A DNA stretch of 64,000 nt. Origin: Takakia lepidozioides. Its lineage: Eukaryota; Streptophyta; Takakiopsida; Takakiales; Takakiaceae. The stretch spans positions 61,423,053 to 61,487,052 of the forward strand of contig CM060732.1 of the NCBI GenBank assembly GCA_030704615.1. Direction: 5' to 3'. Every line of letters starts with the position of its first letter. Within the stretch, counting starts at the first letter, position 1. The position numbers and the translations under genes were made by a program. The notes beneath the pieces are model-generated. The model was not told the DNA's origin and ran no database searches. It worked only from the letters and a program-made list of their open reading frames with translations. Below are positions 10,387 through 22,519 of the stretch, piece by piece.

Positions 10387-13174
10387 CTATAGCGTGAGGG
10401 AATAGGCAACAGTTGTATCTGGCAGCCAGCTCTGGCCAGAGATAAAGTTGCCTGCACTGAACTGATTTGCTTCAGCTGCCCCAATTTGCTTGGACCATTT
10501 GACCCGACCAGCAGAACCGGCTCCTGGGCCTGTGTTTGCATATTCTGCATAGTAGGCCCTATCTCCAGAACCAGGGGCATTGTTCCATAACAACCATCCT
10601 GCCGGATTGATTAAGCTCCCAAGAGTGGATTTGATAAACACAGTCCGGGCATATGTCTTCCAGGGGCGGCCCAGGTATGTGGGGAACTTTGCAGTCCCTG
10701 CGGTTTGTAGGTCAGAGTTGGCATCCAATGTACAGGAGAGGAAGGACAACCCAGTGTTTTGGGAAGGGTCCGATCGCCCACTTGCTGTGTATGTATTTTG
10801 TTGGGAAGGAAGGCCAGCCCGGGCTAGTAGCTTGCAATTCTGGAATACTGCTGCTGAATTCCCAAAGATGTAGTCCACAGTTCCCAGTATTGTACACTGG
10901 GTGTAGAATTGGCGCAAAGATAGTGTATACAGTGTATCCTGGAACAATGCATATGGCACCAGTAGGGCAACAGCACAGTGAGTTGAGGGAAGCCAAAAAT
11001 GTGGATCTTAAGGTGACAGATATGCTAAGGACATGTTGTTGGAAATTGCAAAGGTGGTTGTGAGATGTGGTGGGAGCAAAGAGGTACCTGGTATCCCTCG
11101 ATAGATAAGCCAGAGAAGGCAGATTGGTCAGAAGACACGCGCAGAGCCACAGCTTGCATGCCCTTAGCTCCAGCTGTGTTCCGAATGGTGAGGTCCCTGG
11201 CGATGAATCCCTGTCCCAACACAGCTGATGGACACAACCAAGCACAGTAGTTCAGAGTCAGTGGTGACCATGTTTTGTAGTTCTTCACCCAGAGGTCTTT
11301 ATTATTCTGGGCTCTTTCCTATCTGCTTCTATCCACATGCGCGCAAAGGGTTGCTAATTTGCCAAGCCTATTGAGGGACGCGAAAAAAATGAGATAGTAA
11401 CTATGTCACCGAGGCCTAGAGAGTGAGAGGGAAGAGGTGTTGAGGTGTTGAGGTGGTCAGATATACACATGCACAAGTGAACAGTGCAAAGGACAATATC
11501 GGTACCCACCGAGAGTGGCAGTCAAGAAAGTGGTCACTTGGCTCCCAGCCACACTCTTGCTTCCGGATAGTATGGTGGCGCCTGCTCCATCACCCAGGAA
11601 CATGAGGTTATGCTTCGTCTTAGGAACTGTGACATACTCATTGTAGACTCCCCGTTTGATGTGTATAACATGGCGGGCAATGCCTGTGGGGGCGGCGTCC
11701 ACTGCAGCCTGGATGCTCTTGTACTGACCGCTTCCGTCCAGCGCAACAGTAACATCCGGAGTGGGGATGATAGTGCCAGCCTGCAAGAGGCGGCGGTCTC
11801 CCACACTGAGCCATTTGGGATAGGAGTCCAGGGTGCTGGGGTCCTCTTCCATATCATACGGGGTATCTCGCTGCGGGTGAAGTGACTCGAGAGATTCATC
11901 AGACAGCAATAGGCGCCGATGGAAAGGATTGAGGCTTTTCCAATTAGATACTTTCGAGAGAATGTTCACCAAGGAAAGGGCATTACTTAGTAGCTCAGTA
12001 CCATGTACTCCCTGAGTTCCGTTCACCTGGTTTTGGACATTTCCTGCGCCAAACTCCTTAAGGTTCTCCAGACAAGTGTCCTGGTAAGTTAGTGATGCGC
12101 TCATGAAGGTCTGTATGTCCCCCAACTCGGACTTGAGAGACAATATGCTCAGGTCGGCGACGCGAAAAATGGAAGTGTTAAGCTGGTCGAGTGAGTCGGC
12201 CAGGACCTCCTTACACACATCTAAAGCGGAAGTTTGTGTTCCATTCGGAGATGATGCCGAATCCCTCAACTGTGATACTACATGCATAGAATCGTTCACA
12301 GCTTGCATTGCAGCCTTCATGGCCATGAGCACATATTTCTGAGGGCCGCCGTTGGCCACACCAGAGAGAGTTGAGTTGCACACATCTGGGTACCTAATGG
12401 TCATAGATCCATTTTCAGAACAGCACTGTCCCAGTGAGTGACTACGTATTAAAAGGTGTGGCAATGAGGGCGTACTTTGGTTTACAGCTAGACAGATTAA
12501 GAGTTTAACAGCTCGGTTGTGGGGAGCAGACGTCAGACGTCAAGTGCACAATTGAGGCCAGGATCCAAGGGGGGGCATCCAGTGCAAAAGACCTGAGCAC
12601 CCACACTGACACTAATGACTTCGCTTGTCCATCCAGGTGGCTCAGGTCAAGCAGTGAAGTTCCGAAAATAAGCTACGTTGAGTAATGTAGGTCTTATTAA
12701 TGCTATTCAGAGCTGAAGTTTTTCAGTTGGCTCAGCTTACAACATCCACTGCACCTGCATCTCCGAGGATTAAAACCTGTTCTCAACTGCTGGAGCTCTC
12801 TTGAAGTCATCGTTTTCCATAAGTGGACCATTCAGATGCAAAGAGAGTTGAAACAAGTCAGACCCTACTCTACGTAATAGGAGTCCATGAGAGAGAAACC
12901 ACAGATCAACACATGAGCGGATCAAATGAGCGGCCACCTACAAGGTTCCACTGCAGACTGCTGAGACCGAATTGGAACCAACAGTGTCCCCGCTGCCCGA
13001 ATCGTTATGCTTGTGCGCACGAGTTACCCCCACGGCAGTGCCAACGACAGCACCCACCAGCACGAGCACACCTACAAAGACAGCGATACAACGCGCTTTT
13101 CGTGATGATTTTCTCTGTACATGCTTTTCGGTTTGTCCTCCTGCGGTAGCAACGTCGACCTTGGAGTAAGTCAT
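10387..13174 (-). CDS. type-II pectinesterase / pectin methylesterase with PMEI pro-region
   Basis: The enzyme removes methyl esters from cell-wall homogalacturonan. Exons on the minus strand: 13174-12942, 12393-11510, 11224-11088 and 10938-10387. They total 1806 nt (601 residues), all joined in phase with GT-AG introns. The ATG at 13174 opens a basic N-terminus and one membrane segment (about residues 28-52, signal anchor). A PMEI-like pro-domain follows, starting at CSGTLYPDVC. Two RRLL processing motifs lie at about 237-240 and 278-281, the sites where subtilases cut type-II PMEs. The catalytic domain has Gln396 (QAVALR), Gln418-Asp419 (QDTLY), Asp440 (GTVDYIFGN) and Arg509 (YLGRPW), matching the family's active-site set and spacing. 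The exon 1/2 junction (donor 12941, acceptor before 12393) was chosen because it restores the conserved CSGT-YPDVC cysteine region. The gene appears intact. Confidence 0.93.
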
Positions 13175-16100
13175 GACGTTCTTGGCCTCCCTCTACAGCT
13201 TTCGACCTGGAGTTCTCCCTCCCACCATAGACCGGGTTTGAATACCTTTCTATCAGACCTCCTTGTGGAGGTTGTTTCTAGTGGCCTGTTTAGGCTCTGT
13301 CGGTCCCTAAGCTTACCCGCAACACAAGCGGATGCGTCTGAAGTGGACAAGTAATACCTATAGTTGAACTGAATGTGATGTAAAATCTGCTATCATAGGT
13401 ACTACCTCTCTTCAACACATGCATTAGCTCCGCACATCCCAGTTCCTGTGTCTTTTCTAGGTGGTGAGCTGCTTGGAGCTCTTATTTCGTATTTCAAAAA
13501 CACGGGCTTGCAGTCAACACGGATCAAACACTCCGGTATTTGTAAGAGTTACTCCTCAGTGGGTATTTCGAAGTTTTCTCTCTCTCTATTTCGAGGAGAT
13601 GAACTCGGAGGAGTGTGTTCCCTGTCCCTAGAATCCGGAAGAAGTGCGCAGGCACAGACCAAGTTCCAACAACGCATTGAGGAAACATTCACACTGACTG
13701 CGCTGCCACCCATGTGCCCAACGTGCCATGTCAGACATTTACTCTCCACATTATTATCTTCTTGTTGGGCTGCCCAACTGCCCGGGTCCCCACCGCTACT
13801 CCAACCTTCGCTTATGATATATGCTCCGTTTCTTCACCATTTCTGTCGGTGCTGCATTCCTTGCTCAACCCATATCTGCGACCCATTCCCATATCTGCGA
13901 TCAGCCTAAGGATTTCAATCGCAGCTCCAACAAGGATTTTGGATCGCTGGGTGTATCATCTCAATGCCGTTTCGGGCTGTCGACGTGCGGTAATGGCAGC
14001 CTGCAAATTGCGTGCTTGGCCGAAGTATTCTTTACTTTCCCGCCTACATATTTCAAACACCAAGTGATTTGACGTGGTTCCATCTCCGCAAATCACTACA
14101 TTAAAGTGAAGGAAGAGAGTATAATAAAGCATCCAACAAAGGAGGACGTACTCCACGATGGACTCATTTGTCCCAAAACACTCTTAAGGCCCATACAAAC
14201 TTGAGATTACCATAGTGAGAAGTCACAACCATGACTTTTTACTGCACTAAAGAATCCTTAATATGACCTATTCTTTGGGTGAAAGTTCACTATTCTTGCA
14301 ATAAAGATAAAGATAAGTTAAGTTTCTTGCACTAGAAAGGGGTAATGAAGGTGCTGAGCTTGAATAAACACGACGTGGTTAAAAATTTCAGACTCACACT
14401 TGACGGACATGCAACAACATCATCTCCCAATACGACCTACTTTTATTTCTTACAAAGGAATGGTCAGTTGCGCTTTGCACACAAGTGCTTTTGAACAACA
14501 ACTGTGACTTTGCCATTGCAAGTGCAAAGCCTACTAGAACACACAGGAGGGAAAATCTCTCCCCCTTGCTCAGGCAACTGTTGAATACTCTGATCTAAGT
14601 TGTTGGATCTGGATCCTGAACTGGACAGTAAAGGTAAGACCACAACTGGAGGGACACTCCTGCAATATAGTAGCCCACTCCACCATCCCCATCTCTTCTC
14701 GTCTGCTCCAAATTATCTGCTCCTACCAGACCAATTGCAGGGTCTATAGTCTCAAGCATATCGCATCTCTGTTGAGTCCACCTATTCATCATCTTGAGAA
14801 GAAAGGCATGGCCGCTATGCTCTTTCTCTACTGTGTCCCTAGGGCCTCCCACAGACGTTCAAAAAGAAATCTTTCTACCCTTCTGTGTTTGGCCCAAACT
14901 GGGCACGGCAAAGGCTGGAGCTAGAAGTGAGATTGCATATTCCGCATGCAAGCCATAAAGCGAGGGATGATGACTTCCGCACAGCTGATAAACTCACCCA
15001 GATGGATAATCATATTCTTGATCGTAGAAGGCAAATACAGAAGGTCCCAAGAGTTAGTTCCAGCACAAACCAATATTCACTCTGGACCCATCACTGAGAT
15101 TCCTCTCTATATAAATCATCTTAGGGCCCCGTTACACATGAGAATGCTAACCATGCATCCCCGGACAAAACATGTGGTTTCAGCATGTTATGACACCCTC
15201 CGGACATAAAAAGTCAGCAGGTATGACATTCAGTCGTTCAGATCATATAGCTTACAAGGTGATGGATACCATTAATATATGCAGAGTTACAAACAGCATA
15301 GAGTTTCTGCACTCTTTACAGGCGACCCGGAGATAGTTGCTTTGACATTTGAGAGGTATGATAACCAATTTGCACCAGCAGCAGGTTATTTCCTTGTTCT
15401 GCTCTCCCCAAGTCAGATACGCCCTTGAAATTGACTTAAAGAGTTCCAAGATCCCACAGAGTGATGTAACACTGTCTGTCAAGGACTCGCAATGCCTGTT
15501 AGATAACATTCAGTCAGTGAATGCCTCTAATCGTCAACTTCCCCTTCAATTCACGCCCTTGCGCAAGCAAAAAACCATTCAAAACCTTGTTTCGGCACAA
15601 ATAAATGTCTAGGCAAGCTCAGATGCATTGCCCCTAACAGGTATGCCTAAGGTCTTGCTATCTTTTCACATCTCTTGCACCCTGAATAGCCCACTTCATC
15701 ATCAACTTGAATCAGAGGCATACTGATTATCCATTGCCCATCCACTGAAACCAATCCAATACATGATTTCCTTGATATTTCTGGCCATCCGGGCATCGTA
15801 TAAGAATATCTGCAACAGGGTTCCGTCAAGAATTTCTGAAGCCTGACTTATAGCCAGCATCTGCTACAAACGTGTTTTGATGGCTTTTACTTCCTCAGCT
15901 CTTTTCACATGGTTGGTTGTCCATTCATCCATATTCTTACATGTAACACTGCCTTCTCCCAATCCCACACATCCCTCCAAGGGACCTTGCTGCCACTCCG
16001 TTGGTAATCTTTTCTGATTTCCTGCTTTGCTCAACGCATTAGACTTCCCTCTCTTATAGGAACTTGCATAGTCAATGATTACTTTACCAACCCTCAGCGC

Positions 16101-16489
16101 CCCTCTTGACATTAAGTTTGTCTTCTCTCTTATGCATATAGGACTTCCCTGTTGGCTTCTCGTCCATTGGGAAGGAAAGCCCACCCAGAAATCTTTAAAG
16201 GACAACTAAAATGGCAGGCTAGGTCGTAGTAATTTTGTGAACTAGAAAAGCAGAGGCCACAGGAAGAGTATTATGAGGATAGCCTCAACATTACAGCAGT
16301 TGCTGAGGGGCTTGCAGGGCCTGAGACATCTCCCTCCTGAGATAGCCGCTCGTGCAGAGATGGAATCAATCCTTTTGTATTTATGTCATTGTGTATTGAG
16401 CATGAAGTTGAGCTGAGATTTCCTCTTTTATAGTAATGCAAAATTGGGTAATATTGCTCATGTTTTCCACAACCCAAATACATTGATCA
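13175..16489. other. intergenic between pectinesterase and PPR gene, no supported gene
   Basis: This holds the upstream region of the pectinesterase (its promoter side, near 13,175-14,000) and the 3' side of the PPR gene. Several minus-strand frames of 60-115 codons occur at 14,595-14,852, 15,647-15,829 and 15,864-16,205. They carry no motif I can place and are broken into different phases. They may be remnants of one old gene, but there is not enough to call it. Confidence 0.4.
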
Positions 16490-19184
16490 TCACCAATAAT
16501 CCCCACACGAACACTCCCCATTCTGGAAATGATGAAAGCGGTTGGAATCCCTTGCAACAATTTCTCGCCCAACAATCTTGGAGATGAGCTTGGTAGCAGC
16601 ATGGCAGTCGCCACATATCCGTAGGTTCTTCATAATCCGGAGAGGAGTCCCAGGGGCTGTGTTGATAAGCCCAAAAGCAATGGCAAGCTTTTCACTGTGG
16701 TGCCATAGAGCCCTCTCCTTCGTCTGCTTATCCACATCATGCAAGACAAAGCGTGTGTCAGGAACATATCCCGCCTCTTTCATCTGCCTGGTCAATATTT
16801 CCAACTCGGCATAGATCTCCTCTGTTTGCGTGTGTGATCTATCATCTACAATGAATGTGTGCACCTTGTTCTTGACCTCAATCCAGCTGCACCCCTGCTC
16901 CTTTCTCACACCTCGGTTCTCCATTGTTTTCCTCAATTTTGTTGCATCATTCCACCTGCCAGCTGCGGCGTAAGTGTTTGCAAGCAGCACATACACTGCA
17001 GCATTTTGTGGTTCCAACTTGAGAATGCTTTCTGCAGCACGTTCTGCCACCTCCACATTGCCATGGATCCTGCAGGCACCAAGTAAGGCCCCCCACATCA
17101 AGGCGTCTGGTTCAAATGGTAATTTGTTGATGAAGCCCTCTGCCTCGTTCAAGCGGCCTGCACGGGCAAGAAGGTCAACCATGCAGCCATAGTGTTTGCA
17201 AGTTGGTGTAATGCCATGATCTCGACTCATAGAGAGGAATTGATGATGGCCTTCATCTACCAAGCCCACATGGCTGCATGCAGAGAGAACACCGGTAAAT
17301 GTGATGTTGTCTGGCTTCCTCCCCTCTAACTGCATTAGTTGGAAAAGTTGCAGTGCCTCCTTACCACGCCCATGCTGGGCATATCCTATAATCATTGCAT
17401 TCCATGAAATGTGGTCTCGTTCCAGAATTTTGTCGAACATTTGACGTGCATACCCTAGACTCCCACACTTGGCATACATGTCAACTAGGGCATTACCCAC
17501 TATGACCTCTGACTCAAATCCAGATTTGATGATGTGGGCATGGACCCACTTCCCCTTTTCCAGGGCTGCTAAGCTTGCGCACGCAGTGAGGGTGTTAATG
17601 AAAGTGACCTTGTCAGGCTTCATGCCTTCACTTTGCATTTGCTGAAAGTATTCGCAAGCCTCCATGCCATGACCATGCTGAACAAGTCCCCCAATCATTG
17701 CATTCCATGTGACCACATTTCGTTCAGGCATTCTCAGGAACATTCGGTGTGCATCCACCACACTTCCGCACTTGAAATACATGCTGACAAGGGCAGTCCC
17801 CACTTGTATATCTGACTCAACTCCAGCATTGATGATGGCCTCATGGAGCAGCTTGCCCTGTTCCAGAGCTTCGGGGATGGCACATGCATTAAGGATGCTA
17901 ATGAAAGTGACCTTGTTTGGCTTCATCCCTTCTTGTTGCATTTGAAGGAAAAGTTCAAATGCCTGACCATGATCATGCTGCGCAGAGCCTGTAATCATCG
18001 CAGTCCATGAGACCACATCTCGATTAAGCATTCTGTCAAATACTCGTCGGGCATCCACCACACTCCTGCACTTGCAATACATGCTGACAATGGTGGTCGC
18101 CACTTGGACATCTGATGATAATCCAGCTTTGATTATGCCCAAATGGGCCTGCTTGCCTTGTTCCAGATTTGCCTGGGTGGCGCATGCATTGAGGATGCTT
18201 ATGAAAGTGACTTTGTTGGGCTTCATGCCTTCTTTTTGCATTTGCTGGAACAGTTCAAATGCCTCTTCACCATGACCATGCTGGACAGATCCTGCAATCA
18301 TCACAGTCCATGAGACCACATCTCGAATCGGCAGTTTGTCAAACACTTGGCGAGCATCCACAAGACTCCCGCACTTGCAATACATGCTAACAAGGGCAGT
18401 CCCCACGTGGACATCCGACTCCAATCCAGCTTTGATGATGCCCGAATGGAGCCTTTTGCCCTGGATCAGGGCTACTGGGCTGGCACATGCATTCAGGATG
18501 CTCATGAAAGTGACCTTGTTTGGCTTGGCGCCCTCCCGTTGCATTCGCCAGAAGAGTTCAAATGCCTCTTCACCATGTCCTTGCTGAGCTAATCCAGCAA
18601 TCATCGCAGTCCATGAAACCACATTCCGTTCAGGCATTATGTCGAACACTTGGCGCGCATCCACAACACTCCCGCACTTGCAGTACATACTGAGGAGGCT
18701 GTTTCCTAGGAAGATGTCGAGCTTAAAGCGACTTTTGATGATATGGGAATGGACCCCCTTGCCATCTGCCAGAGCCTTCATCTTAGCAAACCCCAGCAAG
18801 AGACGAGCACAGACATCAGAGTATGCCCGAAAGCCTCGTTGCTCCACCAGATCCAGATTGTGGACTGCCTCCTTCAATTCTCTCTCAGCGCTCGCATTCC
18901 AAATAAATCCGCAACTGTCGTTATCTTCATTGCTTCCACCCCTCTCTCGTCTTCGGCCACCATTACAACTAGAGGTGATGGTGGCAATTCCGAGATTCCT
19001 ATTCTTGCCCCGACTTTGGGGCCCAACAAACGACTGGGTCTGATGCCAGACTTGCAATCCCACCTCCCTGCATAATGAAAATCCGACATATCAATACAAG
19101 CGTATCGTTTTGTTTGACTCAAACAGCAGAAGAGAGATGGAAAAGAGCATACCCGACACTCCAAATGTCTCTTTGCAAGCCCAT
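16490..19184 (-). CDS. PLS-class pentatricopeptide repeat protein with E and DYW domains
   Basis: This is a predicted organelle C-to-U RNA editing factor: the PPR array reads the RNA and the DYW domain is the cytidine deaminase. The main exon (19067-16490) has no in-frame ATG until well inside the protein. A 32-nt first exon at 19184-19153 (MGLQRDIWSVG), a GTATGC donor and a TTTTCATTATGCAG acceptor give a phase-correct 869-residue model. An N-terminal targeting peptide is plausible. At least a dozen PPR units follow, many with MYCKCGSVVDARQVFD and VVSWTAMIAG cores. The DYW domain shows HSE at about 801-803, CGDC at about 829-832 and the terminal CSCGDYW, i.e. the zinc-binding and catalytic residues are present. 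No internal stop is seen. The short first exon is the least certain part. Confidence 0.9.
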
Positions 19185-19237
19185 GCCAAGGACAGACCTG
19201 GAGTGGCAGCTGATTGAAGGTCCCCTGCACCTTTCAT

Positions 19238-20100
19238 CTTCTGCACTCGTCTCTTTGCTCAGTTGCGCTCCAATGCTTGCGATCTTCCGCTCGCTGCAAA
19301 CGCCAACACTCGAATCTGTGATGTTCACACTTCACACGCTCTAAGAAACAAAAATCTAAGGTTAAGGATTTTATTCACATGTCCACACAAGCTCCATCTC
19401 TTATTACGCAATGATTTTGTCAACAATATTCAAGTGTTTGTAGAACGTTAACCCTTAAGTGTCAAACCGACCCGTTTTGGGTCGGTTAGGTTTCTTTAAC
19501 CAGCCATAACTTCCTGTGGTTAAGGCTGATTGGCCTTTTTTTTGGCTCAATCGGTAGATAATCGGGTCCCCCCTCATATGGCATTGGCCAATTGGTCAAT
19601 GCCTCAGGGGGTATGGGTCTGGACCAATTGGAAGGGGGCACACTCAGCTTTTTTAGGCCAATTTGGCCCCCCTAACCTGCCCAAGTTGCTGACATGGCAA
19701 TTGCGGTCAGGTTAGGGTGACTGAAAGATACCCCATAAAGGTTAGGGCGGCACGCCCTTGATTGCCCGGCAGGGGCATGGCGCCCGGCGCAGGTCTGGGC
19801 ATTCCCAGGCCTGGGCCCTAGCCTAAATCCACGGCGATGGCAGCTCCGGCTAACGCCATGCAGGGCGGGCTGGAGGGAGTGCAGCCGCGATGGTGGCAGA
19901 GCTCGGGGCTCGAGAAAAACGCCACGAGGGGTGGGCCAAACCTAGGGCGGGGGTGTGAGAGGGTTGAGGGTGGAGTGGCCCCCATGAAAGCAGGGCCGGG
20001 TAGCCAGAGGAGCTCCCAAACCCCGCGCCCTTCTGGGCTGTGGCTCCAAATATCCTAGGCCTGCAGGCTATACCAAGTCTTGGGCAGGGAACCTAAGGTG
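19238..20100. other. upstream of the PPR gene, non-coding
   Basis: GC-rich sequence with short frames only. A GGGTCGG/CCGACCC palindromic stretch lies near 19,467-19,487. No gene or identifiable element was seen. Confidence 0.4.
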
Positions 20101-20159
20101 CATTTCAGTATGGCTGCATCGTCTGGAGCTCCCCGCCGGCAGCATTCCTTTGGTACTGC

Positions 20160-21020
20160 GTGATCGGACTCTATCGCATTATCTCCGGCACCAGGACTGG
20201 AGACGTGTCTGGCCCAGAGGCCACAGTAATTTGCAGATTGATGCGACGGCGCATCTTGACCATTGCAGAGGAGTATCGGGAGTATTGGATCTTTGCCCGG
20301 GTGGGACCCCCAGGCCTCGGAGCCCGGACGGCTCCCATCTCCACATTCTTCCGGTTCAACACCCATTGGCCAGGTTGTTGCCAGCCACCTTTCCTCGCTT
20401 ATATTCATTTTGACTCGGCCCTTGATGTCCATCTTGCTTGGCAAGTGTCTTATTTGGCCTGTTGTACGCTGTGCCGCACCATCACCGACACCCTGCTGTA
20501 TACGTGCAGCAGGACGATTTGACAATCGGCCCCATTGAGAGAGTGCGTAGGACGTGCTCTTTGCGGCCATTGCCCCGCCTTTGTGGATTGGCTGATTGGG
20601 GTAGGACCAGGAGAGAGCGGGATCGAGGGCGAGAGTCTCCCACATCCGAGGAGGTCTTGCCGACCCTTCCTGCCACCCCGATATTATCACCGAGGGACCA
20701 CACCAGCGTCCCTTATCCGTGAGTTGATTACATCCGGTCCATTGTCATTGCTACACACAGTTAGAGACCGGTCAGCAGATAGTTCTTTCTTTGCATCACC
20801 GGCTACAGTTTGTAGGTTGATCCCATTGGACCAAGCCCAGCCAGCAACCTTTCCTTTTGGCCTAAGGACTCATCAAGCATATCTGCCTCGGTTACCACAT
20901 CGCGTGGTACATGTGGCTTCTTCAGTAGAGAGTGCCCCGAGTGGACCTACTGAGTACACTTCCTCAGAGGAGGACGAGGATGAGCCCGCCTCCAGTGGTC
21001 GTCAGGATCTGAGTGATTAG
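20160..21020 (+). other. unassigned long open frame, possible retroelement 3' end
   Basis: One frame is open from about 20,160 to 21,020 apart from a single TGA at 20,520-20,522. It ends in an acidic serine-rich tail (SSEEDEDE) shortly before a purine-rich run (TTGAGGGGGATG at about 21,071-21,082). A purine tract just after a terminal frame is what the 3' end of an LTR retrotransposon looks like. However, I see no polymerase, integrase or chromodomain motif, and another frame overlapping the first third (20,150-20,413) is also open. The function is unknown. Confidence 0.25.
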
Positions 21021-21639
21021 TGTGGAGATTTCAGGAACTTCTAGCGTGAGGGGTCCTGAGTCTCCATCTTGAGGGGGATGCAGTAGCGAGAGGCGGTTAT
21101 GCACTGTTGTATTAAATCAGCAGGCTACATTATGTTCATCTCATCGTTCCTTGATTAACGCAGTGTGCAAACAAGTGTGGAATTGTTAAGCACAATTAAG
21201 AAGCTAATATGTCCTGTGACGAAAAAGTGAAGCGTATTCGACATCGGTTTTTCCACAAACCTTATCAACCCGGGAGAGGATCGAAGAATATATCCGATAT
21301 CTGGGAGAGAAAAAAGTGCATACGAAACGTTGGATCGAGGAGAGAGTTTGGAATACCCGAATTCTTCCAGTCGGCACCACTCAAAACTTTTATTGGTGCC
21401 CAGACAAATTTATGTTTCCGGGTTGTCCCTGCCCAGGTATTTACTTGGGAGCATTACACCCGGGGGGGGGTGGTGCACCCCAGCCAACCTGTACCAGCCA
21501 CGTGCGTGCACAGGAGGGGGTATTTTTAACCCCCCCATGTACAATATTATACATACATAGGGGGATAAGCAACACCTTAAAAAGCAACACCTTAAATATA
21601 AGTCTACAACAAGGGGTTAGCATGATTAGGAGGGTAGGG
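21021..21639. other. non-coding, no gene seen
   Basis: Contains a purine tract near 21,071 and a G-run near 21,461-21,470. No element boundary could be fixed. Confidence 0.35.
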
Positions 21640-21786
21640 GACACCATTGTCACGACTCAAATCTCACGGTGTCTTGAATTTTTCGAAAACTTGAAAATAT
21701 GTATATATCACAATGTATATTTGAGCTCGAGACCACCTGCAGAGCACGTCCACCTCCATACCACTAGGCTAGTCCACGATTCTTGA
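21640..21786 (-). mobile_element. possible tRNA-derived SINE head
   Basis: On the minus strand, starting near 21,783, the sequence reads GTGGACTAGCCTAGTGGTATGG, which fits the RNA polymerase III A-box (TRGYNNARNNG). About 30 bases further on is GGTCTCGAGCTCAA, a weak B-box-like match. No clear A-tail or target duplication was found. The span is approximate and the B-box is diverged. Confidence 0.35.
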
Positions 21787-22519
21787 AACCATTGTATGTT
21801 AAACAGTAATATACAAGAAAGACAACTAGGGCTTCACGTTGCTCCACACTACTAGCGACGAATTCTGAGAACTAAGTTCAATTTTTCACAAAAAAGGGGT
21901 GGGTCATCCCCACGGTGTTACATGCAGATCCCGTGTTTTGTTTTTTCTGGAAGAAAACTGGCGGATCTGCAGTTCAATGTTCAATTTTCACAAACTGCAT
22001 CAATCAATAACAACATACCCAAATACCCTTACATTCACTATATGAACTTTCAAGCATCCACCGTGGGATTGGATCTTGGTGGGTTAAGGCTAGCTTTTGA
22101 CAATATTCATGCAAGTTCGTCAAGGGCTCCATCCAAAGCCACACCACGAGAAACAAACAAACATGTCCAAATTTAAGATGCTGAACAAACTTGTGCACAT
22201 GACTGCCCTCTCATCAAGCTCATTAAAATTCGTATTCACCTCCATCTTCGAGCTTTGGAGAAGCTCCACCACCCAAACCCAAAATTAGGACAGCACTCTG
22301 ATTTCCATCCACTGTCACCAAAATCAGTCAAAAATCACCCCTTCAGTCAAGTGCAATTGTGGCTGACTTCCTACCTACGCCGGGTAGACCCCACTATCAG
22401 GAATTGGTGGATGGTCTGAGTAGCTACACAGATCAATGAATGAAGCAAGACACTAGCATCTTTCCAAGAAAACATCCTTTCACCAGTAATCACCACAAGA
22501 ACAAATCCCATCTTCACAG

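Noticed and set aside
11457-12464. Unspliced 335-codon pectinesterase reading starting upstream of 12,393
   Set aside because: The upstream part is intron. Joining 12,942 to 12,393 restores the conserved PMEI cysteine region and the membrane anchor.
14595-16205. A broken receptor-kinase-like gene
   Set aside because: A few stretches looked kinase-tail-like, but no catalytic motif could be found in any frame.
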